Below, piece after piece: positions 31,971 to 40,597 of a DNA stretch of 64,000 nt. The position numbers and the translations under genes were made by a program. The stretch comes from Ardenticatenaceae bacterium. Its GTDB lineage: Bacteria; Chloroflexota; Anaerolineae; Promineifilales; Promineifilaceae. Below the pieces are notes generated by a model that saw only the letters and a program-made list of their open reading frames with translations, did not search any database and was not told where the DNA came from. The DNA is taken from positions 186,001 through 250,000 of the forward strand of contig JACKBU010000003.1 in the NCBI GenBank assembly GCA_020634395.1, read 5' to 3'. The stretch's first letter is position 1; every line of letters starts with the position of its first letter.

Positions 31971-34577
31971 TTACTCCTTCACCGCATTGAAGTAAGCGGC
32001 GAAAGATTCGTTGGTGGTGGGAATACGGCCGTAAATCGCCCAGGCCGGCTTTAGATACTGCGCCGCGGCCAGCGACTGCTGCCCCGACTGCCCAGGGGGC
32101 ATCTGCTCGTAGGCCGGATCAAAGAAATACACCAGCGTCATCCGTTCGATAATAAGCTGAGACAGTGCCTCCAGGCCGCTGAAAGGCGGCGGCGATTGCA
32201 CCACGTCTGGTTCTAGGGGAGAGGGAAAAGCCTCCGCGTTCGCTGCCTGGTCAATATCCACTCCGGTACTGCTGCCCTTCACCCACATCAACGGCAGGCC
32301 GCCCAGCGTTTTGCCTGGCACGACAATGCCCTGGACCAGAATTTTGCTCTGGGCGCTGGCATAGTTACCATCAAAGTAGCGCAGATCATCCCAGGCGACG
32401 ACGTACTTCTGGTGCGTTGCCTCATCGGTAAACAAAACAGCGTCCGTGCCGTCGATAACTTCTGTGGCGATCTGGCCCAGGTAGTTTTTCACGGCCGTTT
32501 CTGTCCAGGCCGGTTGGGCGCTGATCAGCTCAAAGCCGGTGCGGTCGGGACCGTAGGTTTCGGGCGGCAGTGTAACCACCCGCGCCGTGAGATGGGCAAA
32601 ACGGCCGTGATAGGCCTCCGCTGCTTCATTCAACGCCGCGTCATCACCAATCACCGGAAAACCGCTGCCCATCAGGCCAGCCGCGTCGGGCAGGCTGATG
32701 ACCAGTTCCAGGCGGCGCGTAGCGTCGGGCTGGACAAAGTAGGTGGCGTCTAGCACGCCGGTAATATCGGCCGTGGCGCCAATTTCAAAGGGGACTTTGT
32801 CGCCTGTGGGGATGCTTTCGACGGCCGTCAGCGAAGGATAGCTTTGTGCCGACGCAGGATAACTGCTGGCAGGAACCGGATAGGCGTTTGCCGCTCCCGG
32901 ATACCCGCTGTCTGGCAAGGGCACGGCACCTGCAGTGGGTTCTGCATCTGCAGTACGGGAAAGAAGCGGGGAATCGACGGCCGTTTGTACCTGGTTGATG
33001 CTGGCCGGCCCGGCTGCGGGACCGGTAACAGCTTCGGAAGCCGGGGGTACGGTGATGCTGTCCCAACGAACGGGCGCTTCGGTGGGCGGGAACTCTGGCG
33101 CACAAACCTCGATGCGCTCACCCTCTTGCAAAGCGTCAGGGGCGTCGGGAAGGAGATAACGGCCGTTTGTTGCCTCATCCACAAACCAGGACTCCTCGGC
33201 TTCGCGGCTAAACGCCCCAACCTGACACATGTAGCGTGACACAGAGCTGTAAGCCGGTTCGCCCGGTTCCCAGGCGGCAATCGCCACCTGCCAGGTATGG
33301 TCACCGGTCTGAGCCGTAATCTCGCCCTGCACGGTATAAGTAGTAACCATGGGGGCCTCGCTGAGAGCGGCAAAAAAAGCATCCAGCTGAGGACCGCTCA
33401 GTTCATAGGCCGTGTCGCGCGCGCCATCATAGAGCGTAGCCATTTTTTGCCCGCCATCGCCACTCATCAGCGCCTCTACCCAGCCAAACACCTGGATTTC
33501 GTCACCCACAGCGTGTTGGGCCGGCGGCGGGCTAAAGACCTGGTAGGGCAAGTCTTCCTCGAAAGGGTTCGGCCCCTGAGTGTTGAGGCGGAACGGCTGC
33601 AAATCGCCGCTGACGAAGGCGTCATACACCTCTTGAGCCGGAATGATGTCGGCCGTCGTCTGGGACTGGACGGTCGCCGGGAAAAAGGAAGCACTCTGCA
33701 CCTGACCATCTGGGCCAACGGCCACCACTGCGCCAGGACTCAGCCAATCGGTTACCAGCGGATACGAGCCGGTGGCGGGGGAAACCTGCACGTAGCGCAG
33801 AGGGTAACCGGGATACGGCCGTTGCATCTCATTTTCACTGACGGTCGTGCCCATCTGCTCTTCCATCCCATGCTGGCGCAGAAAGTCCTGGGCGTTGGCT
33901 GCCGCTTCGGCGAAGGGCACGGGAGCGCCGCTTGCCGCCTGGAATGGCCCGGCCTGATATTGGATGCCGCCCGCGGCCGGTGGTGCAAACGTGATGGTCT
34001 GGCCATCCTGGCTGCGAGCGATAAACGCACTGCCTTCCGGGCGGCGCGGATCCACAAAAAGCTGCGGATCGGGCAGGCCAAACGCCTGCGCCCATTGCAG
34101 AACGGCCGTTTCTGAATCCGGCAGCGGTTCCAACTGGATTTGATACACCGGCAGCTGCGCCGGCGACTGCGGCAGGGCGAAGGTATCGTCGCCCACCACC
34201 TCTGGCACTACGCCGGTGGTAATGTCGGGCTGCTGCACGACGGGTTCCGGGCCGGCTTGCTGCTGCAGCAGTTGGGGCAGACCCCAAACCAGCAGCAAAA
34301 CAGCGGCCGCAGCCGCGCCCACCCACAGCAGGCGCGGCACAAACTTCAGGACCAGCCAGTCGGCAAAAGATTGCGGCGCCGGCCGCTGGCGGGCCTCCGT
34401 TTGCAACCGCGCCGAAAGCTGGTCGACAAAGTGCGGATCAGGGTTGATCTGGGAAATCTGCTGCTGCACGGTATCTACCACGCGCCGCGCCGCGCCGTCC
34501 GGTTGGGGCCCGTCGGGGGAACGGCCGTGATCGATATAGTTGTTTAGGATGTTGGCGTCTTCTTTTGGATTACGCAT
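31971..34577 (-). CDS. large single-pass membrane protein, probable anti-sigma factor
   Basis: The ATG at 34575-34577 overlaps the sigma-factor stop (ATGCGTAA), giving 868 aa. The ~75-residue N-terminal cytoplasmic part (PDPHFVDQLSARLQTEARQR) precedes one TM helix (LLWVGAAAAAVLLLVWGLP). A very large extracytoplasmic part follows with repeated beta-rich modules and Pro/Ala/Tyr-rich linkers near residues 560-600. No HxxxCxxC zinc anti-sigma motif is seen. Tight coupling to an ECF sigma gene argues for an anti-sigma role. The size of the outer part suggests that it senses or binds something at the surface. Confidence 0.75.
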   Translation of the reverse strand: MRNPKEDANILNNYIDHGRSPDGPQPDGAARRVVDTVQQQISQINPDPHFVDQLSARLQTEARQRPAPQSFADWLVLKFVPRLLWVGAAAAAVLLLVWGLPQLLQQQAGPEPVVQQPDITTGVVPEVVGDDTFALPQSPAQLPVYQIQLEPLPDSETAVLQWAQAFGLPDPQLFVDPRRPEGSAFIARSQDGQTITFAPPAAGGIQYQAGPFQAASGAPVPFAEAAANAQDFLRQHGMEEQMGTTVSENEMQRPYPGYPLRYVQVSPATGSYPLVTDWLSPGAVVAVGPDGQVQSASFFPATVQSQTTADIIPAQEVYDAFVSGDLQPFRLNTQGPNPFEEDLPYQVFSPPPAQHAVGDEIQVFGWVEALMSGDGGQKMATLYDGARDTAYELSGPQLDAFFAALSEAPMVTTYTVQGEITAQTGDHTWQVAIAAWEPGEPAYSSVSRYMCQVGAFSREAEESWFVDEATNGRYLLPDAPDALQEGERIEVCAPEFPPTEAPVRWDSITVPPASEAVTGPAAGPASINQVQTAVDSPLLSRTADAEPTAGAVPLPDSGYPGAANAYPVPASSYPASAQSYPSLTAVESIPTGDKVPFEIGATADITGVLDATYFVQPDATRRLELVISLPDAAGLMGSGFPVIGDDAALNEAAEAYHGRFAHLTARVVTLPPETYGPDRTGFELISAQPAWTETAVKNYLGQIATEVIDGTDAVLFTDEATHQKYVVAWDDLRYFDGNYASAQSKILVQGIVVPGKTLGGLPLMWVKGSSTGVDIDQAANAEAFPSPLEPDVVQSPPPFSGLEALSQLIIERMTLVYFFDPAYEQMPPGQSGQQSLAAAQYLKPAWAIYGRIPTTNESFAAYFNAVKE

Positions 34578-35130
34578 CGTGTAAACACCTCGTTTGCAGG
34601 TCGGAGATGGCCCGCGAGACCAGCATTTTGACGGCGCCCTGGCCGCGGCGCATGGCCACGGCCGTCTCGCGCACGCTGAGTCCGGCCCAAAATCGCAACT
34701 GCAGCGCTTCACGCCGGTCCGGGCTGATCTGCCGCAGCGCCTGGCGTAAACAATCAAGAAGCGTGGCCTGATCCAGCCTGTCGTCGGGCAAAACGGCCGT
34801 GGCGGGCACATCCGCCGCCGCTTCCATGCTAACCTGACGATTTTGGTAACGGCCGCGATGGTAGTCGGCGCATTTGTGGCGGGCAATGCCCATCAGCCAG
34901 GCGGCAAAGGAACCGTGCCCTCTATATCTGGGCAGCGTTTCCAGCGCCGTCAGAAAGACCTGGGAGGTCAGTTCCTCGGCGTCGGTTGGCTGGCTGACAT
35001 GGCCGAGGCAGTAACGATAAACGGCCGTCACATGCCGGCGATATAAAACGTCGAATGCCTGGGGATCACTGCACGCCGCCCTGACCAGGGCCTGTTCGTC
35101 AATGTCGGTAAGCGGTTGATCCAATACCAT
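34570..35130 (-). CDS. ECF RNA polymerase sigma factor
   Basis: This 186-aa protein starts at MVLDQPLTDIDEQ, with GGAG 7 bases before the ATG; a TTG four codons upstream is less likely. Region 2 (AFDVLYRRHVTAVYRYCLGHV and TSQVFLTALETLPRYRG) and region 4 (LQLRFWAGLSVRETAVAMRRGQGAVKMLVSRAI) are complete. Its stop overlaps the start of the membrane protein that probably controls it. Confidence 0.93.
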   Translation of the reverse strand: MVLDQPLTDIDEQALVRAACSDPQAFDVLYRRHVTAVYRYCLGHVSQPTDAEELTSQVFLTALETLPRYRGHGSFAAWLMGIARHKCADYHRGRYQNRQVSMEAAADVPATAVLPDDRLDQATLLDCLRQALRQISPDRREALQLRFWAGLSVRETAVAMRRGQGAVKMLVSRAISDLQTRCLHDA

Positions 35131-35277
35131 AAAATTCTCCAACCCGGGTGGTTTGTTTCACTTTATTTGTCGGGCCACGGGTGCAAAGGTCACACCCAAT
35201 TTGTAGTGTAGCGGCAAATGAACCGTGGAGCACAAGGGTTGGGCGGCGCGCCAGCCACTCTGCCCAGGGCTTTCTGG

Positions 35278-35283
35278 TATAAT
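35278..35283 (+). promoter_or_regulatory. TATAAT -10 box upstream of transglutaminase-like gene
   Basis: A perfect TATAAT lies 87 bases before the start at 35370. The -35 region is poor (ACTCTG), so it may depend on an activator. Confidence 0.4.
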
Positions 35284-35369
35284 TTTGGCGACGGCTCCAA
35301 TCATAAGTGAAAAATCAGAACATCAGGGCAGCAGCCTGCCGGGCAGGGTCTGCCAAAAGGATTAAGCTC

Positions 35370-35981
35370 ATGGAGATGATTAGCCTGTTACAGGCGGAGG
35401 CAGAAAAACGCGGCCTGCTGCCAGAGGGCACGGCCGTTGATGCCGCCACTGCCTTTCGCCTGGTGCGCGACATGCCTTACATACGGGCCAGTTCGCGCGC
35501 GCCGGAGACAACTGTGCGAGAGTGGCGGGGCACGTGTTCCGGCAAACATTACCTGCTAAAGGCCTTATTTGCCGAGATGGGCATTCCCGCACAGTTAATT
35601 GCCTGCACATCGGTCACCCTATTGGACCCGGAAACGCTGCCGCCTGTCTTACGAGAGATCATGATTGCGGGAAACGGCCGTTTTGTGGATGTGCACAACT
35701 ACCTCGTCCTACAGCTGCCGGATGGTGAGATGATCGTAGATGCGACCTGGCCGCTAAGTGCTCAGGGCACAGGCCTGGTCGTCAACGAATCGTTTGTGCT
35801 GGGTGAAGACCAGGAAATTGCCTTCACCCCCCAGCAAACCTGGGTCGTGCCGGATGACGAGGATCCGCAAGACTTTAAAGATCGCCTGTTAACCGCCCAC
35901 TTCACTGCGGAGGAACTGGCCACGCGGGAGGCATTCATCCAGGCGATGAGCGAGTTGTTCAAAGCGGCCAGTGACAGTTAA
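35370..35981 (+). CDS. transglutaminase-like/arylamine N-acetyltransferase-like protein
   Basis: This 203-aa protein starts at MEMISLLQAEAEKRG; the frame open to 35307 crosses the promoter. The triad pattern of the transglutaminase-like superfamily is visible: Cys in EWRGTCSGKHYLLKALFAEMGI, His in VDVHNYLVLQ and Asp in MIVDATWPL. It is small and has no signal peptide. It may be coupled to the YhhN gene 34 bp downstream. The substrate is unknown. Confidence 0.7.
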   Translation: MEMISLLQAEAEKRGLLPEGTAVDAATAFRLVRDMPYIRASSRAPETTVREWRGTCSGKHYLLKALFAEMGIPAQLIACTSVTLLDPETLPPVLREIMIAGNGRFVDVHNYLVLQLPDGEMIVDATWPLSAQGTGLVVNESFVLGEDQEIAFTPQQTWVVPDDEDPQDFKDRLLTAHFTAEELATREAFIQAMSELFKAASDS

Positions 35982-36015
35982 GTTCAACCCACCATGGCAG
36001 AGGGGAGCAAGCAAC

Positions 36016-36669
36016 ATGACAATCATCATTCTAACAGTAGCAGCGGCGGTAACGGCCGTGCTGGCTATTCAGGGCGAATACAAACCAAATCGGTCACAGG
36101 TTTACCTCTTCAAGCCGCTCACGACCATCCTGATCATCCTCATTGCCTTTCTGGGCAGAGACGTCACCACGCCGCTTTACAAAGGGCTGGTAATCGCCGG
36201 GCTGATCTTTTGCCTGGGCGGCGACGTGTTTTTGATGCTGCCGGCGCGTTACTTCATCGCCGGACTGGTTAGCTTTCTCATCGGTCACTTGCTGTACATC
36301 GCCGCATTTGTGAGCGCGGCCGGGTTTCAATTCGCCCCGCTGTGGCTGCTGCCGCTGGCGGTGTACGGAGGGCTGGTCTACAGTTTGCTGCACCCGCACC
36401 TGGGCCATATGCGCCTGCCGGTGATCATCTACATGGTGGCTATTCTGACGATGGCCTGGCAGGCCTTAGCCCGCTGGTCGGTCCAGCCGACGAGCAGCGC
36501 TCTCTTGGCGGCCGTGGGCGCGGTCTTTTTTGTATTGTCTGATTCGGCGCTGGCGCTGGACCGGTTCCGGGCCAGGTTTAAGAGTGCGCGGGTGATTGTG
36601 TTGGGCACGTATTGGCTGGCACAGTGGTTGATTGCCCTGTCGGTGGGTGCGTACCTGGCGCTGTTATAA
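36016..36669 (+). CDS. YhhN/TMEM86 family lysoplasmalogenase-like membrane protein
   Basis: This 217-aa protein is almost entirely TM helices (about eight). It has YLFKPLTTILIILIAF, LIFCLGGDVFLMLP and FLIGHLLYIAAF, followed by FVLSDSALALDRF, the conserved polar residues of the YhhN family. Animal members hydrolyse lysoplasmalogen; bacterial roles are less clear. AGGGGAG 8 bases upstream supports the start. Confidence 0.9.
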   Translation: MTIIILTVAAAVTAVLAIQGEYKPNRSQVYLFKPLTTILIILIAFLGRDVTTPLYKGLVIAGLIFCLGGDVFLMLPARYFIAGLVSFLIGHLLYIAAFVSAAGFQFAPLWLLPLAVYGGLVYSLLHPHLGHMRLPVIIYMVAILTMAWQALARWSVQPTSSALLAAVGAVFFVLSDSALALDRFRARFKSARVIVLGTYWLAQWLIALSVGAYLALL

Positions 36670-36694
36670 GAGAAGGAAACGGCCGTTCCCCAAA

Positions 36695-37051
36695 ATAGAG
36701 AAAGCCCAGCTTTTAGACTGGGCTTTCGTTACTTATCACAGAATTTTCTTTCTAAAAGTTTCTATCTGAAGTCTTTAACTTATAGTCTTACCTTTATCTA
36801 AAAACTTTCTCTTTCTATTCTGACTTTTTCTATCTTTAACTTTATTCTTTAACTTTATTACTTTTCACATTTTCCGGCGGCTAACTAAACAGCTACCGTC
36901 TTCACCAGGTTTGTGTTGGTCAGCGTCTAAACTACCTTACCTGACCCAATTTGAGGCTGTCGCGTTAGCCTGTTCATATTGCATTCAATCACTCTATACG
37001 CGCCTCCTTTTTTAACTCTTAGTGAAACCTTGTAAATGTGTAGGTTAACCT
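36695..37051 (-). ncRNA. candidate ~355-nt orphan transcript (sRNA or small-protein gene)
   Basis: A near-consensus minus-strand promoter (37087-37058) and a GC-rich hairpin (36726-36701) bracket a stretch unlike its neighbours. First come a Shine-Dalgarno-like AAAGGAGG (37010-37003) and short frames, including a GTG frame that stops after 21 codons and then re-opens in frame for LTNTNLVKTVAV. Hairpins GGCT/AGCC and GGTCAG/CTGACC follow. The last part is ~150 nt of very AT-rich purine sequence with AAAGTTAAAGA words. Neither flanking gene is in the same direction downstream, so the unit stands alone. I do not recognise tmRNA, RNase P, 6S or SRP landmarks. Confidence 0.5.
36701..36726. terminator. 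bidirectional terminator hairpin
   Basis: AAAGCCCAG pairs with CTGGGCTTT over an 8-base loop, 31 bases after the YhhN stop. It can end YhhN on the plus strand and the orphan unit on the minus strand (followed there by CTCTATTTT). Confidence 0.75.
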
Positions 37052-37057
37052 GAAAAC

Positions 37058-37087
37058 ATCATACACGGTTTGAATGGTCTGCGTCAA
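37058..37087 (-). promoter_or_regulatory. sigma70-type promoter of the orphan unit
   Basis: Minus-strand TTGACG (37087-37082), an 18-base spacer and TATGAT (37063-37058) lie just downstream of the YigZ stop and point away from it. Confidence 0.7.
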
Positions 37088-37120
37088 TAGTCCATTTGGC
37101 GCATCTAATGAACGACTTAC

Positions 37121-37804
37121 CTACGAACCCGCGGACCGCCCATCTTCCCCAGAGGTAGCGAACGCGCCCAGGGGCATGATGGTTTCGGGGTTGGTTTCTA
37201 CAATTTCGGCCGCGAGTGTGCCGTGGGTCATTTCTTGCAGGGCCGCCTGAAAAGCGGGGAACTGATCCACCGTGAACTGGACAGAAAGGGTGATATCGGC
37301 GGTGAACGTTTCATCGAGGAGACGGCCGTTATGCGCCGCCACCAACAGACGCACCCTGTCCAGATGGCTGTAGGGCAGCGCCAGCATCACCGTGTGCGTT
37401 GGCACTTTTTCCGCCAGAGGCAGCACCGCCAGCACCGCCTTCACCGCGTCGCCGTAAGCGCGTACCAGTCCACCAGTTCCCAACTTGGTTCCCCCAAAAT
37501 AGCGCGTCACCACCACAGCAATATCGCCCAGACCGCTGCCCTGAATGACCGCCAGCATGGGCCGACCGGCCGTACCGGAGGGCTCGCCGTCATCGTTACA
37601 GTGGGCAATAACAGAGGCGCCGAAACCTATCTGGTATGCGGGCACGTTGTGGCTGGCGTCGGCAAACTCGTCTTTAATGCGTTTGATGAAGGCTTTGGCC
37701 TCGTCGACACTGAAGGCGGGCACGGCCGTGGCAATGAACCGCGAGTTTTTTACTTCGATTTCGGCGCGGGTTTGGGCAGCGGGGATGGGGTAACGGGTGC
37801 TCAT
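37121..37804 (-). CDS. yigZ: YigZ/IMPACT (UPF0029) family protein
   Basis: This 227-aa protein has the full UPF0029 signature: KNSRFIATAVPAFSVDEAKAFI, then CNDDGEPSGTAGRPML, and DIAVVVTRYFGGTKLGTGGLVRAYGDAV. The C-terminal domain is the DUF1949 ferredoxin-like fold. Relatives act in translation-linked stress responses in eukaryotes; the bacterial role is not settled. Confidence 0.93.
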   Translation of the reverse strand: MSTRYPIPAAQTRAEIEVKNSRFIATAVPAFSVDEAKAFIKRIKDEFADASHNVPAYQIGFGASVIAHCNDDGEPSGTAGRPMLAVIQGSGLGDIAVVVTRYFGGTKLGTGGLVRAYGDAVKAVLAVLPLAEKVPTHTVMLALPYSHLDRVRLLVAAHNGRLLDETFTADITLSVQFTVDQFPAFQAALQEMTHGTLAAEIVETNPETIMPLGAFATSGEDGRSAGS

Positions 37805-37920
37805 GAGAATATTGTAACGGCCGTTGCGTCAGCCGGCGAATGGAAGGTGTGCGCACGGCAGAAAATGAGCGTTTACCGGGAAGGAAGCAGGGTTGGGCGG
37901 CAGGCTGTTAGAATGGGCCG

Positions 37921-39228
37921 ATGCGTAACCTGATTATTACTTTGCTGCTGCTCCTCCTGTTAGCTGGCTGCCGGCAGGAGAATGAAGCGGCAACGGCCGT
38001 TTCTCCTTCCCTTTCACCTTCCCCCTCGCCGATCATCGCTATTGTCCCCCTGCCCACGTTGACGCCGGAAGCAACGGCCGTGCCCTCTCCCACGACCACC
38101 CCCATCCCCACGGCCACCTCCGCGCCGCCGGCACCATCACCCACGCCCACACCGGCTTTTCCTGTCTATCAGGGCCCGCCGCTCAACCGCAAAGAAATCG
38201 GCGTGCAGGTGCACATCCACCACGAAGACATTGCCGCCATCATGGCCAATTTGCAAACGCTGGGCGTCGGCTGGGTGAAAGTGCAGGTTTCCTGGAAGCT
38301 GTACCAGCCCGCCCCGGATCGCTACGATGATGTTCTGCTGGCGGAACTGGATAATCTGGTAGCCGCGGCCCAGGCCAACGACGTGTCCGTGCTGCTGAAT
38401 GTGGCCAAAGCGCCGGAATGGAGCCGCTCCACAACCGAGCTGGACGGACCGCCGCAAGATTATGCGCTTTACCGCGCTTTTATGCAGTTTTTGGCGCAGC
38501 GCTACCAGGGGCGAGTGGCGGCTTACGAATTATGGAACGAGGCCAATTTGCAGCGCGAATGGAATGGTGCGCCGCTCAGCGCGGCGGACGCAGCGGCTTT
38601 AATGCGTGCCGGGGCGGAAGGGGTGCGGTCGAGCGATGCGGCGGCGCTGCTCATCAGCGGCGCACCGGCAACGACGGGCATCAATGACGGGGTGATAGCT
38701 ATCGACGACCGGGTTTTTATGCGGCAGTTGTTGGCGGCGGGGATAGGCGACGTAGTGGATGGTATCGGTGTACATCCCTACGGTTGGGCCAATCCGCCGG
38801 ACAGCAGCGTAACCGATGGGGAGACGGCCGTGCCCTCCCACAACAACCATCCCAGCTTCTTTTTCCAAGACACCATCACCGATTACCTGGCCTTGCTGGA
38901 TGAATTTGGCGTGGCCGATTCGCTGTGGGTCACAGAATTTGGCTGGGGGAGCTTTGAAGGCTTTTTCGACGAAGCCGGAACGCCTGCCGCCCCGCCCGGC
39001 GGCGCGGAGTTCATGGCCTACGTTTCCCAATGGCAGCAGGCGGAATACATTTTGCGTGCCTTCGAAATGGGGCAGGCGTGGGAGCAAGTTGGCCCGATGA
39101 TTTTGTGGAATCTGAACTTTGGCCCGCTGCTCGGTTCCGAGTTTTCCGAATCGGGTTATAGTCTGCTCAACCGCGCCAACGAACCCCGCCCGGCGTATCT
39201 GGCGCTGGCCCATGCCGCCAAGGAGTGA
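37921..39228 (+). CDS. lipoprotein glycoside hydrolase (GH39/GH5-like TIM barrel)
   Basis: This 435-aa protein has a lipobox (LLLLLLLAGC, Cys17) and a Pro/Thr/Ser linker up to about residue 82. A (beta/alpha)8 domain follows. WNEAN carries the likely acid/base Glu and WVTEFGWG the likely nucleophile Glu, the spacing expected for clan GH-A. Exact family and substrate cannot be fixed. It should sit on the outer face of the membrane. Confidence 0.82.
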   Translation: MRNLIITLLLLLLLAGCRQENEAATAVSPSLSPSPSPIIAIVPLPTLTPEATAVPSPTTTPIPTATSAPPAPSPTPTPAFPVYQGPPLNRKEIGVQVHIHHEDIAAIMANLQTLGVGWVKVQVSWKLYQPAPDRYDDVLLAELDNLVAAAQANDVSVLLNVAKAPEWSRSTTELDGPPQDYALYRAFMQFLAQRYQGRVAAYELWNEANLQREWNGAPLSAADAAALMRAGAEGVRSSDAAALLISGAPATTGINDGVIAIDDRVFMRQLLAAGIGDVVDGIGVHPYGWANPPDSSVTDGETAVPSHNNHPSFFFQDTITDYLALLDEFGVADSLWVTEFGWGSFEGFFDEAGTPAAPPGGAEFMAYVSQWQQAEYILRAFEMGQAWEQVGPMILWNLNFGPLLGSEFSESGYSLLNRANEPRPAYLALAHAAKE

Positions 39229-39248
39229 CCCTCCGCCTCCCTGGCTTT

Positions 39249-39278
39249 TTGACAAGATCGGGATTTGCTGGGTATCCT
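39249..39278 (+). promoter_or_regulatory. sigma70-type promoter upstream of the 112-aa membrane protein
   Basis: TTGACA (39249-39254), an 18-base spacer and TATCCT (39273-39278) lie about 110 bases upstream of the ATG. Confidence 0.65.
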
Positions 39279-39385
39279 TTAGTAACCAAGGCGTGTCTAC
39301 GCACCCGGCATCCCATTCTCCCCGACGCGCTGTTTACCCATTTTGCAGTCAATTGAGTAGTCACCCGATCATGGAGGAAGCAGCT

Positions 39386-39724
39386 ATGTCCCGATTCACC
39401 CCGAAACAGATTGGCATCATTGTTCTAACAACCATCACGGCGCTTATCCACCTCTTTTTGGGCTTTACCAGCCTGGGAGATGGGTTTTTCGGCATCGTCT
39501 TCTTGCTGAATGGCCTGGGTTACCTGACGCTGTTGGTCGCCCTTTATTTCATTCCGCAGTTAGCGGATCGACGGCCGTTAATCCGTTGGGCGCTGCTGGG
39601 GTTTACGGCCGTTACCTTCGTCCTCTACTTCGTCTTCAACTGGCCGGATGTGTGGAGCGTGCTGGGCATCATCGACAAAACGGTTGAGCTGATTCTCATC
39701 ATTTTGCTCTGGCTGGACAGGTAG
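39386..39724 (+). CDS. small four-helix membrane protein
   Basis: This 112-aa protein starts at MSRFTPKQIG, with GGAGG 7 bases upstream. Four TM helices are visible (IIVLTTITALIHLFLGF, GIVFLLNGLGYLTLLVALYF, WALLGFTAVTFVLYFVF and TVELILIILLWL). The pattern resembles small uncharacterised membrane proteins found in Chloroflexota and haloarchaea; no function is known. Confidence 0.8.
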   Translation: MSRFTPKQIGIIVLTTITALIHLFLGFTSLGDGFFGIVFLLNGLGYLTLLVALYFIPQLADRRPLIRWALLGFTAVTFVLYFVFNWPDVWSVLGIIDKTVELILIILLWLDR

Positions 39725-39734
39725 CAGCTTCCCC

Positions 39735-40589
39735 CTACAGCTTGCGCCCCAAAAAATCTAGCTGGTGGGCCACATAAACCAGGTCGCCCGATTCGATCTG
39801 CGCATGGCGGTGGGCAATCCAGGCATTGAAATAATCTTTGTCCAGTTCAGGATGGCCGCTTAACGCTTCATGCATGGTGTTGACGATGAAGTGCAGGAAG
39901 TACGCTTCGTCGTCGGGATACCCGTCTGCCCCGGCGAAGACGACCCAATCGGAGCTGCCGGCAGCCAGAATTTCGCCGCCCGCGTGACGCAGTTCCGTGA
40001 AGAGGTGGCGGCCGGTCTGGCTGTCGCCGGAGGCACGGCCGTTCACGCGCCGTTCGTCCATCGTGCGGTGATAAAGGGCTTCAATGCGGGCGTCGAAAAG
40101 CGGGTCAATCGTCGGCTGCAAAATCGTGGCCCCATCAAAGTTGAGCGTGAAGTAAAACAGGCCGCCCGCGCGCAGCAAAGAAAACAGCGCCGGCAGCGCC
40201 GTCGGCACGTCTACCAGATCCAGGAACGCGTGGGCCAGCAGCACGTCCCACGTTTGCCGCCCCTCGATCTGGGCAATGAAGTCGTAGAGGTCTACGGCCG
40301 TTACCGTCAACTGCGCCTGCTCCTTCAGCGGCGCCAGGCGTTCCTGGGCTGCCGCCACGTTTTCAGGATTGGCGTCCACGGCCGTATAGCTTACCGGCGG
40401 CCACAAGCCCCGTTCGTGCCAGCGCTCGACCATCGTGCCGATGCCCGCCCCCACTTCCAAGACGTGGGCGCCGCCCATAGCCGTCACCGCCTGGGCCATA
40501 CTGCGCCAGACATGGGCATTCAGGGCGCGGTCATCGACCGACTTTTTGGCCGCCAGATAGCGGGCGAAAGAAGGGGTAAAGGTTATCAA
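39735..40589 (-). CDS. class I SAM-dependent methyltransferase
   Basis: This 284-aa protein reads from a TTG start nine bases after the glycosyltransferase stop; no ATG fits better. Motif I is VLEVGAGIGTMVERW and motif II is YTAVDANPENV. DVLLAHAFLDLVD and LRAGGLFYFTLNFDG are the later motifs. The C-terminal ~80 residues are extra and may bind the acceptor. It is the last of three same-strand genes with a pterin-synthase homologue and a glycosyltransferase, which suggests a small-molecule substrate. Confidence 0.85.
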   Translation of the reverse strand: MITFTPSFARYLAAKKSVDDRALNAHVWRSMAQAVTAMGGAHVLEVGAGIGTMVERWHERGLWPPVSYTAVDANPENVAAAQERLAPLKEQAQLTVTAVDLYDFIAQIEGRQTWDVLLAHAFLDLVDVPTALPALFSLLRAGGLFYFTLNFDGATILQPTIDPLFDARIEALYHRTMDERRVNGRASGDSQTGRHLFTELRHAGGEILAAGSSDWVVFAGADGYPDDEAYFLHFIVNTMHEALSGHPELDKDYFNAWIAHRHAQIESGDLVYVAHQLDFLGRKL

Positions 40590-40597
40590 TGGCGTGA

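Noticed and set aside
36695..37051. tmRNA, because of size and a TNTN-like tag end
   Set aside because: No tRNA-like ends, no CCA and no canonical Ala-rich tag were found. The hairpins do not match the tmRNA plan.
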